A program made the position numbers and the translations under genes. Source: Labia minor (taxonomy: Eukaryota > Arthropoda > Insecta > Dermaptera > Spongiphoridae). Taken from it: 64,000 nucleotides of DNA. Positions within the stretch are counted from its first letter, which is position 1. The number at the start of each line of letters is the position of its first letter. Location: positions 77,035,034 through 77,099,033 of the forward strand of contig OY720345.1 of assembly GCA_963082975.1 (NCBI GenBank). Reading direction: 5' to 3'. A model generated the notes under the pieces. It saw only the letters and a list, made by a program, of their open reading frames with translations, was not told the origin of the DNA and did not search any database. This document shows positions 54,040 to 63,861 of the stretch, piece by piece.

Positions 54040-54390
54040 AACGTTGATTTATTTTGGCAAGAAGCAAACGTGTGAAGTGAACCTGGTATAAAAGCAAAAT
54101 CGAAGCGTGAGGTTTCGATCCAATGTTTCTTTTCGTGGGTGGAGGAGAGGTCGTAGAGGGGCAAAGCCCCCCGCAGAGACTCCCCCGGCGCCCCATTGCA
54201 GCCAAAGATTAATCGCTCGATGACAGCTTCAATCGCTCCTTACAAGCCACTGGAATTTTTTAATTACGCATTAAAAAATTCTATAGGTGAAAAAATAATA
54301 AAGCTAAAGAAGGGCTTATAAAGTATCGAGCAATTAAACAAGGGATAGCGAGTTGTCTGGATCACAATTGCGTTGAGATACAATATTATA
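54040..54390. promoter_or_regulatory. GC-rich island with TATA-box-like site
   Basis: CTGGTATAAAAGC (54085-54097) is a perfect TATAAAAG core in non-repetitive sequence. Downstream are GGTTTCGATCCAATGTTTC, GGGGCAAAGCCCC (hairpin, about 54159-54171), CCCGGCGCCCCATTGCAGCC, GATTAATCGCTCGATGACAG (paired/homeodomain plus TALE words) and TTTTTTAATTACGCATTAAA. No gene start is recognisable after the TATA word, so enhancer or non-coding promoter. Confidence 0.4.
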
Positions 54391-54561
54391 ATATTAAAAC
54401 TATTATTTGTTTTGAAAAACTTCAAAGATTCAACAAATAAATTAATCCATTACAAACCATAATAATAAAGATTAAATATTCTAATTATAATATTTGTCAT
54501 ATTAATATTAATATCCTTATAATTGCAAGAATTATTATATAACACATATTTTTATAAAAAA

Positions 54562-54793
54562 AAACCTCTGACTTTTGTACGACCTACGCAAGGACAACGC
54601 CTATCAAGCCGGTTATATCAATGAGGTGTCCTAAGATCAGTAGAACGGGTCCTCTCAACCTTTACCTTGATTTTCTTGATCGGAGGCGCTATCAAGTAGC
54701 TTTTCCCCAATGTTGTTCCCGGAGGCTGGGTTGACACCGTCCCATAAACCCCAGCTAGGGAAATTGCCAGGCCCGGGATAGCAGGTGGCGACT
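54562..54793 (-). mobile_element. tRNA-derived SINE family 1, minus strand, head partly deleted
   Basis: Reads in reverse from AAACCTCTGACTTTTGTACG to CCCAGCTAGGGAAATTGCCA and GGCCCGGGATAGCAGGTGGC. The body is near consensus with a short internal loss (GGCGCTATCAAGTAGC). The B box is not complete. Target duplication AACACATATTTTTAT (54541-54555) / AACATATTTTTAT (54794-54806), two bases different. Confidence 0.9.
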
Positions 54794-54949
54794 AACATAT
54801 TTTTATATATACATATAATTGAGAATTAAATGATGAATGCTTTCTTTAATCGTCCACTTTATTATAATTATTGAAAGAATTTATTATTTTAATCCTTATC
54901 TACAATTTAACGAAAATCAAATTAATTTTTAGAGTCCGCTTGAATCGGA

Positions 54950-55075
54950 GCAAGCGTACGGTTACTTGAAAACGACTGCAGAATAAGCAGTTGAAACGTT
55001 GTACAATTATTTTAATTTAATAAATAATTTTATACAAATAATGTGGTCTTTTAATAAAAATTCTCTTAATAATTA
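54950..55075 (+). repeat. Family E unit (hairpin plus GAAACGTTGT), single copy
   Basis: AACGACTGCAGAATAAGCAG (hairpin CTGC..GCAG, 54977-54991), TTGAAACGTTGTACAATT and AATAATGTGGTCTTTTAATA match the tandem units at 29840-30045. Different hairpin bases but preserved pairing. Upstream GAATCGGAGCAAGCGTACGG is not shared. Confidence 0.6.
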
Positions 55076-55763
55076 TCAAAATAACCACAAAAGCTTTAAT
55101 AAATACATTTAGAGTATGAAATTTAACTAATGTAAGTCAAAAGTAAATCGGTTGCGGAGATCTAGGAGTAATGTTTTTTTTATAAAAAAATGAAAATTAA
55201 ATAAATTCTGATTCCAAAAAAGAGGATAAAATTCTAGATTCCATTAATACTTTTTAAAATTGAATATTTTAAAATTAAATTTCAATAATATATATATATA
55301 TATATATATACTTAGATAAGAGAGTAAAACTGATCATACATTTAATTAATTAAAAATGTTTAAAAAATTGTAAAAGTAAATTTGTTTTATTTACAAAACA
55401 AAATAAAAATTATATTTTAAATCTTTCTCAATTTCTAAGTAATAATAATAATAATAATAATTGAATATAAATTTTGAATTATGATATACCTATGTAAGTA
55501 TAAAATCAAAATAATATCTGATATTATGATATAGGTATACTTTATGAGATAATTAAATATTAAATAAATTAATATCTTAAATATATATTTTAAAATATTT
55601 TTGATAATCCAAATTATATATTTTTTTATTTAAATAAATATATAAATTTGAATGATATTTAAAAGAAGTTGAAAGATATTTATTTATTTGTAATAATTTA
55701 TAGTATATAAAAAAGATTAAATATAATATGAAATCTATTGATTTTTATATATAGTATATATAG
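55076..55763. other. AT-rich intergenic DNA with microsatellites
   Basis: (AT)n at about 55289-55310, (AAT)n at 55440-55462. No gene. Confidence 0.45.
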
Positions 55764-56080
55764 TACCAGCTGGTCAGAGCGCCTTCGGCGCTCTTCACAG
55801 CTGGACGGGGGCTCCGCCCCCTGTACCCCCGAGTGGTACATCGTATTTGGTTAAAAGTAGTAAAAGGTTTTCATCCATTTTGTTTCAATCATTATATTAC
55901 ATAAAACATTCATTTCTTTTTGTGTTCTTATTTAAAATATATTTTAATTTAATCAGTAAATTAATTATATATATTATTGTTGTATATGTTATATCTATCT
56001 ATTTATATAACTCAAAGATACTCGAAAGTTCTTGGCCACATTTAAATAAGAACCCAAAAACAAATAAATGTTTTATCTAA
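55764..56080 (-). mobile_element. LINE family L 3' UTR with inverted 5' segment
   Basis: Minus strand 3' end with both hairpins: AGCGCC-GAA-GGCGCT and GGGGGC-GGA-GCCCCC (about 55778-55821), then the 3' UTR back to CCAAGAACTTTCGAG (56042). From 56040 to 56080 the sequence is the reverse complement of 55896-55936 (ATAAAACATTCATTTCTTTT versus AAATAAATGTTTTAT), i.e. part of the same 3' UTR in opposite orientation. This looks like a 5' inversion made by twin priming during target-primed reverse transcription. Confidence 0.75.
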
Positions 56081-56204
56081 TATATACTAATTGAATATTT
56101 AGTATATAATATTTTATAATAATTACCGGAGTATAATAAATTGATAACGTCATTTAATTCTCATATATATCGAATCGAATATAAAGATAAATCTTCTACT
56201 AAAC

Positions 56205-56460
56205 ATTGTGTAAAAAAAATCAAATATGAATATAATATAAATATTTTTAATTTTATTTTAAGAATAGATATATATATCTCACAGGCGGTGGTTGTGACGT
56301 CATCCATATATTATAAATTTAAATTAAGAAGAACTAATAAAGATGTAGTTTTCCAGAGATGTGATCAATAAAACTCAATTTTTCTTTATAAATTCTATCT
56401 CTGGTGTGAATTTCAAAAAAATCGTTAGAGTGGTTTTTGAGAACGATGAAACAAACAAAC
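56205..56460 (+). repeat. Family C repeat, copy 2, B1-related
   Basis: Left half AATATGAATATAATATAAAT, TTTTTAATTTTATTTTA and GTTGTGACGTCATCC match the reverse-orientation interior of B1. The right half (GAGATGTGATCAATAAAACT, TTTTTCTTTATAAATTC, AAAATCGTTAGAGTGGTTTT) matches the intronic copy at 2600-2690. It ends near AAACAAACAAACAATTTTTA. Non-coding. Confidence 0.65.
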
Positions 56461-56759
56461 AATTTTTACTCGTATAAGAAGATAAGATATATTGTAGCTG
56501 AAATTCAAATATTTTTTACTATTGATAATTTATATAATGTATTATATAGATTTATATAGAAATAAATATATAAATAAAAATCAATAGTTCAATGAAAATA
56601 ACTAACTCTAGAGATTCTTTTACAATATTTATTTATTTATCATTTATTTTTTTTTTGTTAGTGGAATCAACTTTAATTATATGATTGTAATTACTCTGAA
56701 AACTTAATTTCTTCCTATAATTTACCAATTAATAGCTATGATCATTTTTTAATTCTAAT
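56461..56759. other. AT-rich spacer
   Basis: No gene or repeat recognised. Confidence 0.35.
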
Positions 56760-57075
56760 AACTCATTGATTGACAAGTGTAATTGGAATATGTTAATTTT
56801 GTCTGTCTTCACTGTCTCTATTGATCCATGTCTTTAGTAAGCTGCGATTTAATTGCAATTTTTATGTAGACCTAATTAATCGAATCTGGACTTGATGGAG
56901 CTAACTAAAATGAACAAAGTCCTTAATAAGTCGAGCCCAGGAATCATTAATATCTTTCCGTTCTATAGAAGCCAATCAAAAGGCTGTGCAAACAGATCCT
57001 TCCTTTCTCAATAGAGAGTATCTCTCTATCTATTAATGAGAAAGAGAAGAATCACGCTTTTACCTTCACTGGAAT
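56760..57075. promoter_or_regulatory. Candidate cis-regulatory island rich in homeodomain words
   Basis: GCTGCGATTTAATTGCAATT, CCTAATTAATCGAATCTGG, AGGAATCATTAATATC, GCCAATCAAAAGGCTGTGC and TATTAATGAGAAAGAG sit within 250 bases. Non-repetitive, non-coding by inspection. Confidence 0.35.
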
Positions 57076-57474
57076 GTTTTTATTCATGAACAAAAAAAAA
57101 CATATTGGATATTAGTTGTTTGTACATTTGTATAAGTATAGTATTTATTATCAACTTGAATTTATATTATTATATGAATAAATAAATATTATTTCTTAAA
57201 GTATTCATATCAATTTAATTTATTATTATGAAAAGATTCTATCTATTCTTAATAGTAAAAAGAAAATAACACATTCGTCTAATTTTTTAATAGTTAAGCA
57301 ACAGGTATAAAGAAAGATATGGTATTCATATGCAGAGAACATTTTTTATTGATGAAATTACAAGAGATAAATGAATTGAAATATTAAATGTGATACATTT
57401 TTATTGAATTTAATATGAGTCAGATTTAAATTATATTTTCAAAAAAAAACAAAAACAAAAACCCTTTTCTATTT
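57076..57474. other. AT-rich spacer
   Basis: No gene or repeat recognised. Confidence 0.35.
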
Positions 57475-57769
57475 ACAGACCGACGATAGTAATGGAGGTA
57501 TTGTTTTCACACCAAATTTCTCATGTGGAGATTTTTATATATCTCCTGTTTTATCCTCGGGCAAAATCATCTTCATTAGTTTTTTCTTAATTTAAAATTA
57601 TATGACGTCACCCAGCCCTTCATGACGTTACAGCCAGCAAATAAAATTAAAAATATTTATGTTATATCCATATCTGTTTTTTATTACATTTGAAATTGTT
57701 TATGTAGCTGGAAATTAATTTATTTCAAACCGTCGGTCGATTCTGTGCCTGGCCACAGTTCACCTTATT
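57475..57769 (+). mobile_element. Family B1 element with large internal deletion
   Basis: The 5' end ACAGACCGACGATAG runs to GAGATTTTTATATATCTCC, then jumps to TGTTTTATCCTCGGG; the microsatellite, core and most of the second block are gone. TGACGTCA plus TGACGTTA at 57602-57630, inverted CGTCGGTCG, CTGTGCCTGGCCACAG hairpin and CACCTTATTA end. Confidence 0.87.
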
Positions 57770-57929
57770 ATATATGTAATCATATTTTAAAACGAACAAT
57801 GAGATAATGTTTATATTGATTAATTATATATTTTGGTTTAATTTATTTATTTATTTATTTATTTTTTATTATTATTATTTTTTATTAATAATATTATTTT
57901 TATTTTATGTTTTTTTTTATTTTTGATGA
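57770..57929. other. AT-rich spacer
   Basis: (ATTT)n and (ATT)n runs at 57840-57880. Confidence 0.4.
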
Positions 57930-58260
57930 TAACTTTCCTAATCGTAAAAACTTCGAGCTGTTCTTGTCTATTCAATTTCAGGATGGATGGATGACTTGGC
58001 TCAAAGGCACACAGGTCGAGAGCGTCCCCCTACCCCACCCCCACCCTGAGCTAGTTTATTCGATGAAGTTTTTGTCTTGGCCTTTTTAGTGAATAGAGTT
58101 TACAACGGAGAGGGAGACTTAAATGAATTCACGCCCAAATAAAGGCCTCGAATCAATCACGCGTTGAGCTTTTCATCTCGCTTATTAAGTTTAATCGGTG
58201 AAAGATTCTTGCGATTTGTCATGCCATTAGATCAAAATTAAAAATGAAAAAAAAAAACAA
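57930..58260. promoter_or_regulatory. GC-rich island (enhancer candidate)
   Basis: TTTCAGGATGGATGGATGAC, CACACAGGTCGAGAGCGTCC, a C-rich CCCTACCCCACCCCCACCC run, AATAAAGGCCTCGAATCAAT, CACGCGTTGAGC and TAATCGGTGAAAG. Non-repetitive. A 60-codon open frame reads through but is not a known protein. TTTTTTCAG-like sequences do not create a convincing exon. Confidence 0.35.
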
Positions 58261-59619
58261 AAAAAAAACTGATAATCATAATAAATCCTTCACCTTTCTC
58301 TATTCATTATGTCTGGGTTGTGTGGTTCATATCTTTCAAAGTATTTGATAATCCAGCGATATTGTTAACAGGGCTATCTAAGAAAATGAATGATCGAAAG
58401 GTGATTTCACTTTACCACAACATGATTATGTTTGTTTAACAATATAGGTACGTGTATACTTTAGTACATCTATATATAACAAAAGTTAAAAGAAATGTAG
58501 TTTCTTTATATTTAATTTATTGCATTTTCATTGGTAGAAATAAAAAATAATCTGATTTATTCATTTTCAATCAAATTTAAATTTAAATTAAATTATTTTT
58601 TACTAATTTCAACTAATTATTATTATGATTTAATATTTCTTGTTTTTATAAATATATAATTTTTTTGTTTTTATATTTGAAAAGATTTTGCCTAAAATCA
58701 AGGGGTAAGAGAATAAATATGATTTTTTTTTTCTATTTTAAAGATCAAACTTCTACTAGTTTTATTTATATTATAATATAAAGTAATAAAAGCAAAAATT
58801 ATGTTTGGTTTCCAATGACTATTAAAATTTAAAAAAAAATTCTTGAAATAAATGCATTTTCTTCATTAAATTCATAATTTATTATTGATTTATTTACAAA
58901 ACAAGGATATAGTATATAGCTAGATCTAATTTCTTTAGTTATTGGTTTTTAGAATTAGAAAATTATATATGTATTTATAAGTTTTACAAAAATATTTTAC
59001 AATTTTAATTATAATTTTAAGAATTTTTTTACCATCAATCTCAAAACTTGTTGTCTTCATATCTAAATTATCTCTTTTTAAATTAATTATTTGAATTTTT
59101 TTAAGAATGAATATGAAAAAAATTACAAAAATTTACAATTTATTCATGATTATTTATTCATATTAATTTTGATTAACAATTTGATATTAATTATATTATT
59201 CAAAATCTAAATAATGTATTATCATTTTTTGTCAAAAAGCTTAATATATATAAATCTATCCTCCCAATTTTTTTTTTACTAGCAAGTTTCTTGTGGGAAA
59301 AAGAGCTGAATTCTCTTGAAAAGATTTTTTGTCAAATTGAAATTATTTTTAGATTAGATTTAAAGATTGGACTGATAGCTCTCGTTGTAGCATTGAATCT
59401 ATTTGAAAATTTAACCTGAAATATTTTTTTTTAAACAAATTTTTCAATTTTTTCAATTTATTAAAGAAACTGAAAAGAATGGATGAAATAATAAAAAAAA
59501 TAATAAATAATAAAATCAATAGGTTAAATTTAAGTTGGTTAAAGTTAAATGTCAGTTAATAAAAACATTCGGTTTTAAGTAACAATATAAATTGTATTAA
59601 ACTTTATGAGCATTTCGAC
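58261..59619. other. AT-rich intergenic DNA, no gene recognised
   Basis: Slightly less biased at 58300-58430. Otherwise A/T tracts. Confidence 0.4.
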
Positions 59620-59893
59620 CAGAGTTGGGCAAATACTTTTAAACGCGGGCCAAAATGAAATTTTCAAAATGTCTCCCGGACCGGAGGACTATACCTTGGG
59701 TGACCTTTTTTTCAGTCATATTGAACGAAAAATCGAAAATGTTTAAGAGCCAAATCACCATATCATATTTAAATCATATTTATCTTAAATTTGTTTTTTA
59801 GAGCCATATTGAATGAAAGATCGAAATAAGAGCCAAACTTTTTCAACGGGCCGGATAAAATAAGCAAAAGGGCCGGCTATTGCACAACCCTCG
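59620..59893 (+). mobile_element. hAT-like MITE H10 (target duplication not found)
   Basis: Imperfect ends CAGAGTTGGGCAAATA / TATTGCACAACCCTCG, subterminal ACGCGGGCCAAAATG and ACGGGCCGG, and the shared core repeated twice (TCATATTGAACGAAAAATCG, GCCATATTGAATGAAAGATC, GTTTAAGAGCC). No 8-bp duplication is readable, so boundaries are uncertain. Confidence 0.7.
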
Positions 59894-60249
59894 ACAGTTA
59901 CTTTTTCCTCTAATACAAACTTCTAAATATATTTTTTATATTGAAACTTAAAATTAAGTGTTTTAAAATAACTTAATTTTAATCTATTAATCTTATTATT
60001 TATTTTTTTCAGTTTCTTTAATAAATGGAAAATTGTTTAAAAAAATTTTATTCAGGTAAAATTTATAAATATTTTTATTCTTTATAATGTACTTTTATTA
60101 CTTATACAAAAATAATCCTTAAAAACATATAATTTTCAATATTAAAGTATAAAAGAATATAAATAGAAGAGGAAAGTAGATAGCAATCTCTAAATTCAAA
60201 GTTTTTGATTTTTTAAATGTATTTTTTTTTGTTTAAATTAGAAGAAAGA
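59894..60249. other. AT-rich spacer
   Basis: No gene or repeat recognised. Confidence 0.35.
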
Positions 60250-60605
60250 TCTTTTGCTTCTCCAATGTGTCCAACCAACCAACATGGTTGGTAAAATTCC
60301 TTTTGAAGAGAGTTTTGGAAATATTTGATTAACTGGAGAGTAGAACACGAAGGAGAGGGACATTGGATTCTCGTGGCCGCCTACAAAGGCTTGGCGCCCA
60401 TGTCTGTCGACGTCTGAACTGCAAGTCAGTGGTTGCTTATTACATTGGTTTTATTAGTTACCAGCGGGGGGCTGCCTATTATCCGCAGGGCAGCTCCCAC
60501 CTGAGCGAAGCGCGAGCACGCCACGGCTCCTCCGCTCGCCATTCAAAGGAAAAGGGCGAATTTAACGGGACCCTTGGGGGCCGCTGTTTTACATTATATT
60601 AATTC
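60250..60605. promoter_or_regulatory. GC-rich non-repetitive island (enhancer candidate)
   Basis: Balanced composition for ~300 bases: CTCGTGGCCGCCTACAAAGG, GTCTGTCGACGTCTGAACTG, GGGCAGCTCCCACCTGAGCG (E-box CACCTG), GAGCACGCCACGGCTCC, ACCCTTGGGGGCCGCTG. A + frame of 79 codons is open, without known domains. Strong composition contrast to the flanks is the main evidence. Confidence 0.4.
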
Positions 60606-60753
60606 CACTTCTCACCTTTTAAATGGATTAAACATGTTCTCTATTCAAATAACAAATCGAATTCGGATAATTCCAAATCCCATTACAAACTTGAATCCAT
60701 TAAATTATAATCGGTTTTCATCAGTAATATTCACGATAATTAGAACCATAAGA

Positions 60754-60791
<38 letters not shown>

Positions 60792-61240
60792 TTCTACTTG
60801 TCTCCCGGACCTATACATATATATATATATATATATATACTTAAATCTATTGTAGTACTTATTAAAATTTTACAATTTTTATTTCAATTATACAAATTTT
60901 GTTTGATAATTGAAGATTATTTATTATGATTTAAATTCAATTGAAATAAAAACAAAAAAAAAAAGTAGAAAATGAATTTCTTCTATTTGACTTTGGAATA
61001 TACAAAAGTTTTAAAAACAAACATCCGTCTCCCCCTCCTTTCCCATCTGGACATGTTTTTTACTTTACCTTACAGGAAAATATAGTAATTTATTTTTGAT
61101 TTCAGGCATTTGTTTAAAAAAAAAACACATTTATAAACGAATCTTGTTTAGACAGTATATAAGTAAAAATATGTATATATTCTTTAGTGTTTAATGGGAA
61201 AATCTTTATAGCAGGTGTATAGAGACATACATACATATAT
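60606..61240. other. AT-rich intergenic DNA with microsatellites
   Basis: (TTA)n at 60757-60790 and (AT)n at 60817-60838. No gene. Confidence 0.5.
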
Positions 61241-61508
61241 ATCCAAAAGTGATCGTTTACATAGTATTAATTTTATATTCATTGTCGGAAATTTTTCACT
61301 TAAAATATAGTAGTAATTAATAATTGAGTAATTAAACTAAAAATAAAATCCAAGGTAATATAATTTAGTCATTTTAATTCAAGTTTTAAAAATTTTTTTT
61401 TTTATAATATATATTTTATATAAGTATGTATATATATAATGTAGTTTGGAAATTAGTTTATATCAAATCGTTGGTCGGTTATGTGCCTGGCCATAGTTCA
61501 TTATTTCT
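61241..61508 (+). mobile_element. Family B2 3' half
   Basis: It starts in ATCCAAAAGTGATCGTTTAC (CCGGAAGTGG region), then the B2-specific middle, (AT)n, the mutated inverted repeat TCGTTGGTCGGTTA and TGTGCCTGGCCATAG. The 5' half with the microsatellite is missing. Confidence 0.85.
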
Positions 61509-62309
61509 ATCTAATTTTTAAGGAAAAATTAAACAAAATTAGTAAAAAAAAATATTCATCAGTAGGTATTTATATCTATAATACATTAAACGTTTTTGGA
61601 AAATAAAAATAGAAGGAAAAAAAAAATTAGTGAAACAAATGTTATAAACATAATTCGGAATAAAAATATAATAATAATTATGAAAAAAGTTAATATATGA
61701 TTTATTATTTCCAATTCTTTAAATACTCAAGAAAAAATTGCAATTTCTGAGTGGGATTAAAATTGTATTTTACCCTTTAATTTAAAATATGTGACTTGAG
61801 AAACTTTAATTTTACCACAAAATTGGCTTAAAAACATTGGATTTTTAAAGTTAGAATTAATATACATGTACTTAAATACTTGCTTTATTTAAAAAAAAAA
61901 TCCCTTGTTATTTTATTAACTGCTGTTAAATTAAAAAAAAATAAATCAAATGTTTAATTATACAATTTTCGGTTAATTTCAAATTATTTGTGAATGTGTA
62001 GACCGAGTGTTTGTATTGTTTTATTAAAAAATAAACTTAGTTTTGTTTTAGGAAATTTTACGTTTATTTTACACATTTTTCTTTATTTAAAAAATTATAT
62101 AAATATTCCACATATAAAATATACATAAATATTAAATAAGAACTTTATTAATAATAATCATTCTTAGTTTTGGTATGGATATTTAATATCTAATTTTAAA
62201 ACAGATAATAAATAATTTGTTATTTGATGTGAAATTAAATAAACAAAAGAATATTTATGTATTGTCAAATTGAAAATGTAATCTTATAAATTTGATCGAT
62301 TTTCGGTTA
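61509..62309. other. AT-rich intergenic DNA, nothing recognised
   Basis: No gene or repeat. Confidence 0.4.
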
Positions 62310-62640
62310 ACCTTTATGGGAAAACTTTTTCGATTCCTGGACCAAGCTACCTGATATTTTCCAAGCTCCTTTGCCTCGAAAGCCCAATACAAAAGCTATA
62401 GGTCCCCCTCCGGGCCCCAATTTCCCTGATGGATCCACGACCAAGAGGCCATTGATTAATCGACGGAGGCGTCAAGAAGGGGAACGAATTGAAAAATTAA
62501 TCAAAGCGCTAACAAGACACTAGTTGGATGGTTAATGAGTTGTCGATTCCAGAGGTCCAGCCTGTTTCGAACTTTTTCACCTTGTCAAAGAAAAGTGACC
62601 AAGTAAAAAGTTTGCGATAAGAAACCAGACACAAAAATAT
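62310..62640. promoter_or_regulatory. GC-rich non-repetitive island (enhancer candidate)
   Basis: TTCCTGGACCAAGCTACCTG, GCCTCGAAAGCCCAATAC, AGGTCCCCCTCCGGGCCCC, GGCCATTGATTAATCGACGG and AATTAATCAAAGCGCTAAC (two GATTAAT words), GTCGATTCCAGAGGTCCAGC. No frame looks coding. Similar in character to the other islands. Confidence 0.4.
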
Positions 62641-62752
62641 TTTGTAAATTACCATAATTCTTTTTGCAAGTCTTTGCTTTTTATTAAAAAAACAAATTAT
62701 TTAATAAAAAAAATAATTTAAGTCAATTTGTAATTAAAACTATTTAAGGCAG

Positions 62753-62830
62753 TGTTTTCCAACCTATGGGGCGCCTCTCCCCTGGGGGGCGCGAGACTGT
62801 TATAAGGGGGGCGCTAAGGTATTAGAACCA
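62753..62830 (+). mobile_element. hAT MITE left end without partner
   Basis: CAGTGTTTTCCAACCTATG followed by GGGGCGCCTCTCCCC and GGGGGGCGCG matches the left terminus style of hAT MITEs (CAGTG.TTTCTCAACC). I found no right terminus in the next ~400 bases. Confidence 0.5.
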
Positions 62831-63861
62831 ATTTCAAGTGCTTTTATATCCTTTTAAATAACTTATTTAAGAAAAAATATTTTCTCCCATATAAAATATA
62901 AATTTAATTAATGAATTAATATTTAAAAAAAAACTATATTAACATGTAATGTCATCCAGTACAAGTTTATAAAAATTTAACTTGAGTGAATGAATAAAAT
63001 AAATGGATTTTTTTTTTATCGATTGGGAATTTGTAAAGATATAAATATAGGGAATAGGAATTGTGAATTATGAAAAAGTTAATATTTTATATTTAATTTT
63101 ATTAGAGAAGAAAATTTAAAACTCCTATCCCCATATCCCCCTCCTCCTATAAATAGCGAGTGTATTTTTGTTCAGCAATTTTTTTTTTTTGGAAACAGAT
63201 TTTATAAGAGGTCCTTATAGTAGTGTTGTGAATAAGAAATCATATATATATAGAAATATACATTTTTCAATTTTCTCAAAGAAAATTTCAAAAAAATAAA
63301 ATTATTGCATATTCACTTTTAAAACTTTATTATTGTAAAAACAATGCTTAATACTTTCCAATATATAATATTTATAAAACTAACTTAAAATTAAGTACAC
63401 CCAGAAAATTATTTAAATGTTTAATTGAACAAATTGTTATTACTGTTAATTCTATAGAACGTATATAAATATATCAAGCTAAATCAGAATAAGTTCAATG
63501 TATATTCTTCGAGAATAACGAATTTTATATTCAAATATTTTTTTTAAGAGTCGTGCTCAAATTCTGGGTATACTTAGCCTTTGCTTTATCAACAAAGCTA
63601 AATATTTCTTATTTAACTTATAATAAGATTAATAAAAAAAAACAAAGTTGTCTAAATTAGTTCATTAAATTATACGTTATTAAGTCGCTTTTATACTTAC
63701 TCTTCGGATAGAAACATCATAAACATCATAATAAGGACCTAAATCTTTTAATATTTAATTAATTTATGATGAAAAATACCAGGTAACATAAAATTTCATT
63801 ATCTATCATGCTTTAGGTCGGTCTTGGACTCCCATCCGATTCCTTTTCTTTTCTAATTTTT
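62831..63861. other. AT-rich intergenic DNA, nothing recognised
   Basis: No gene. Ends with GGTCGGTCTTGGACTCCC, a short GC-richer patch, before the final B element. Confidence 0.35.
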
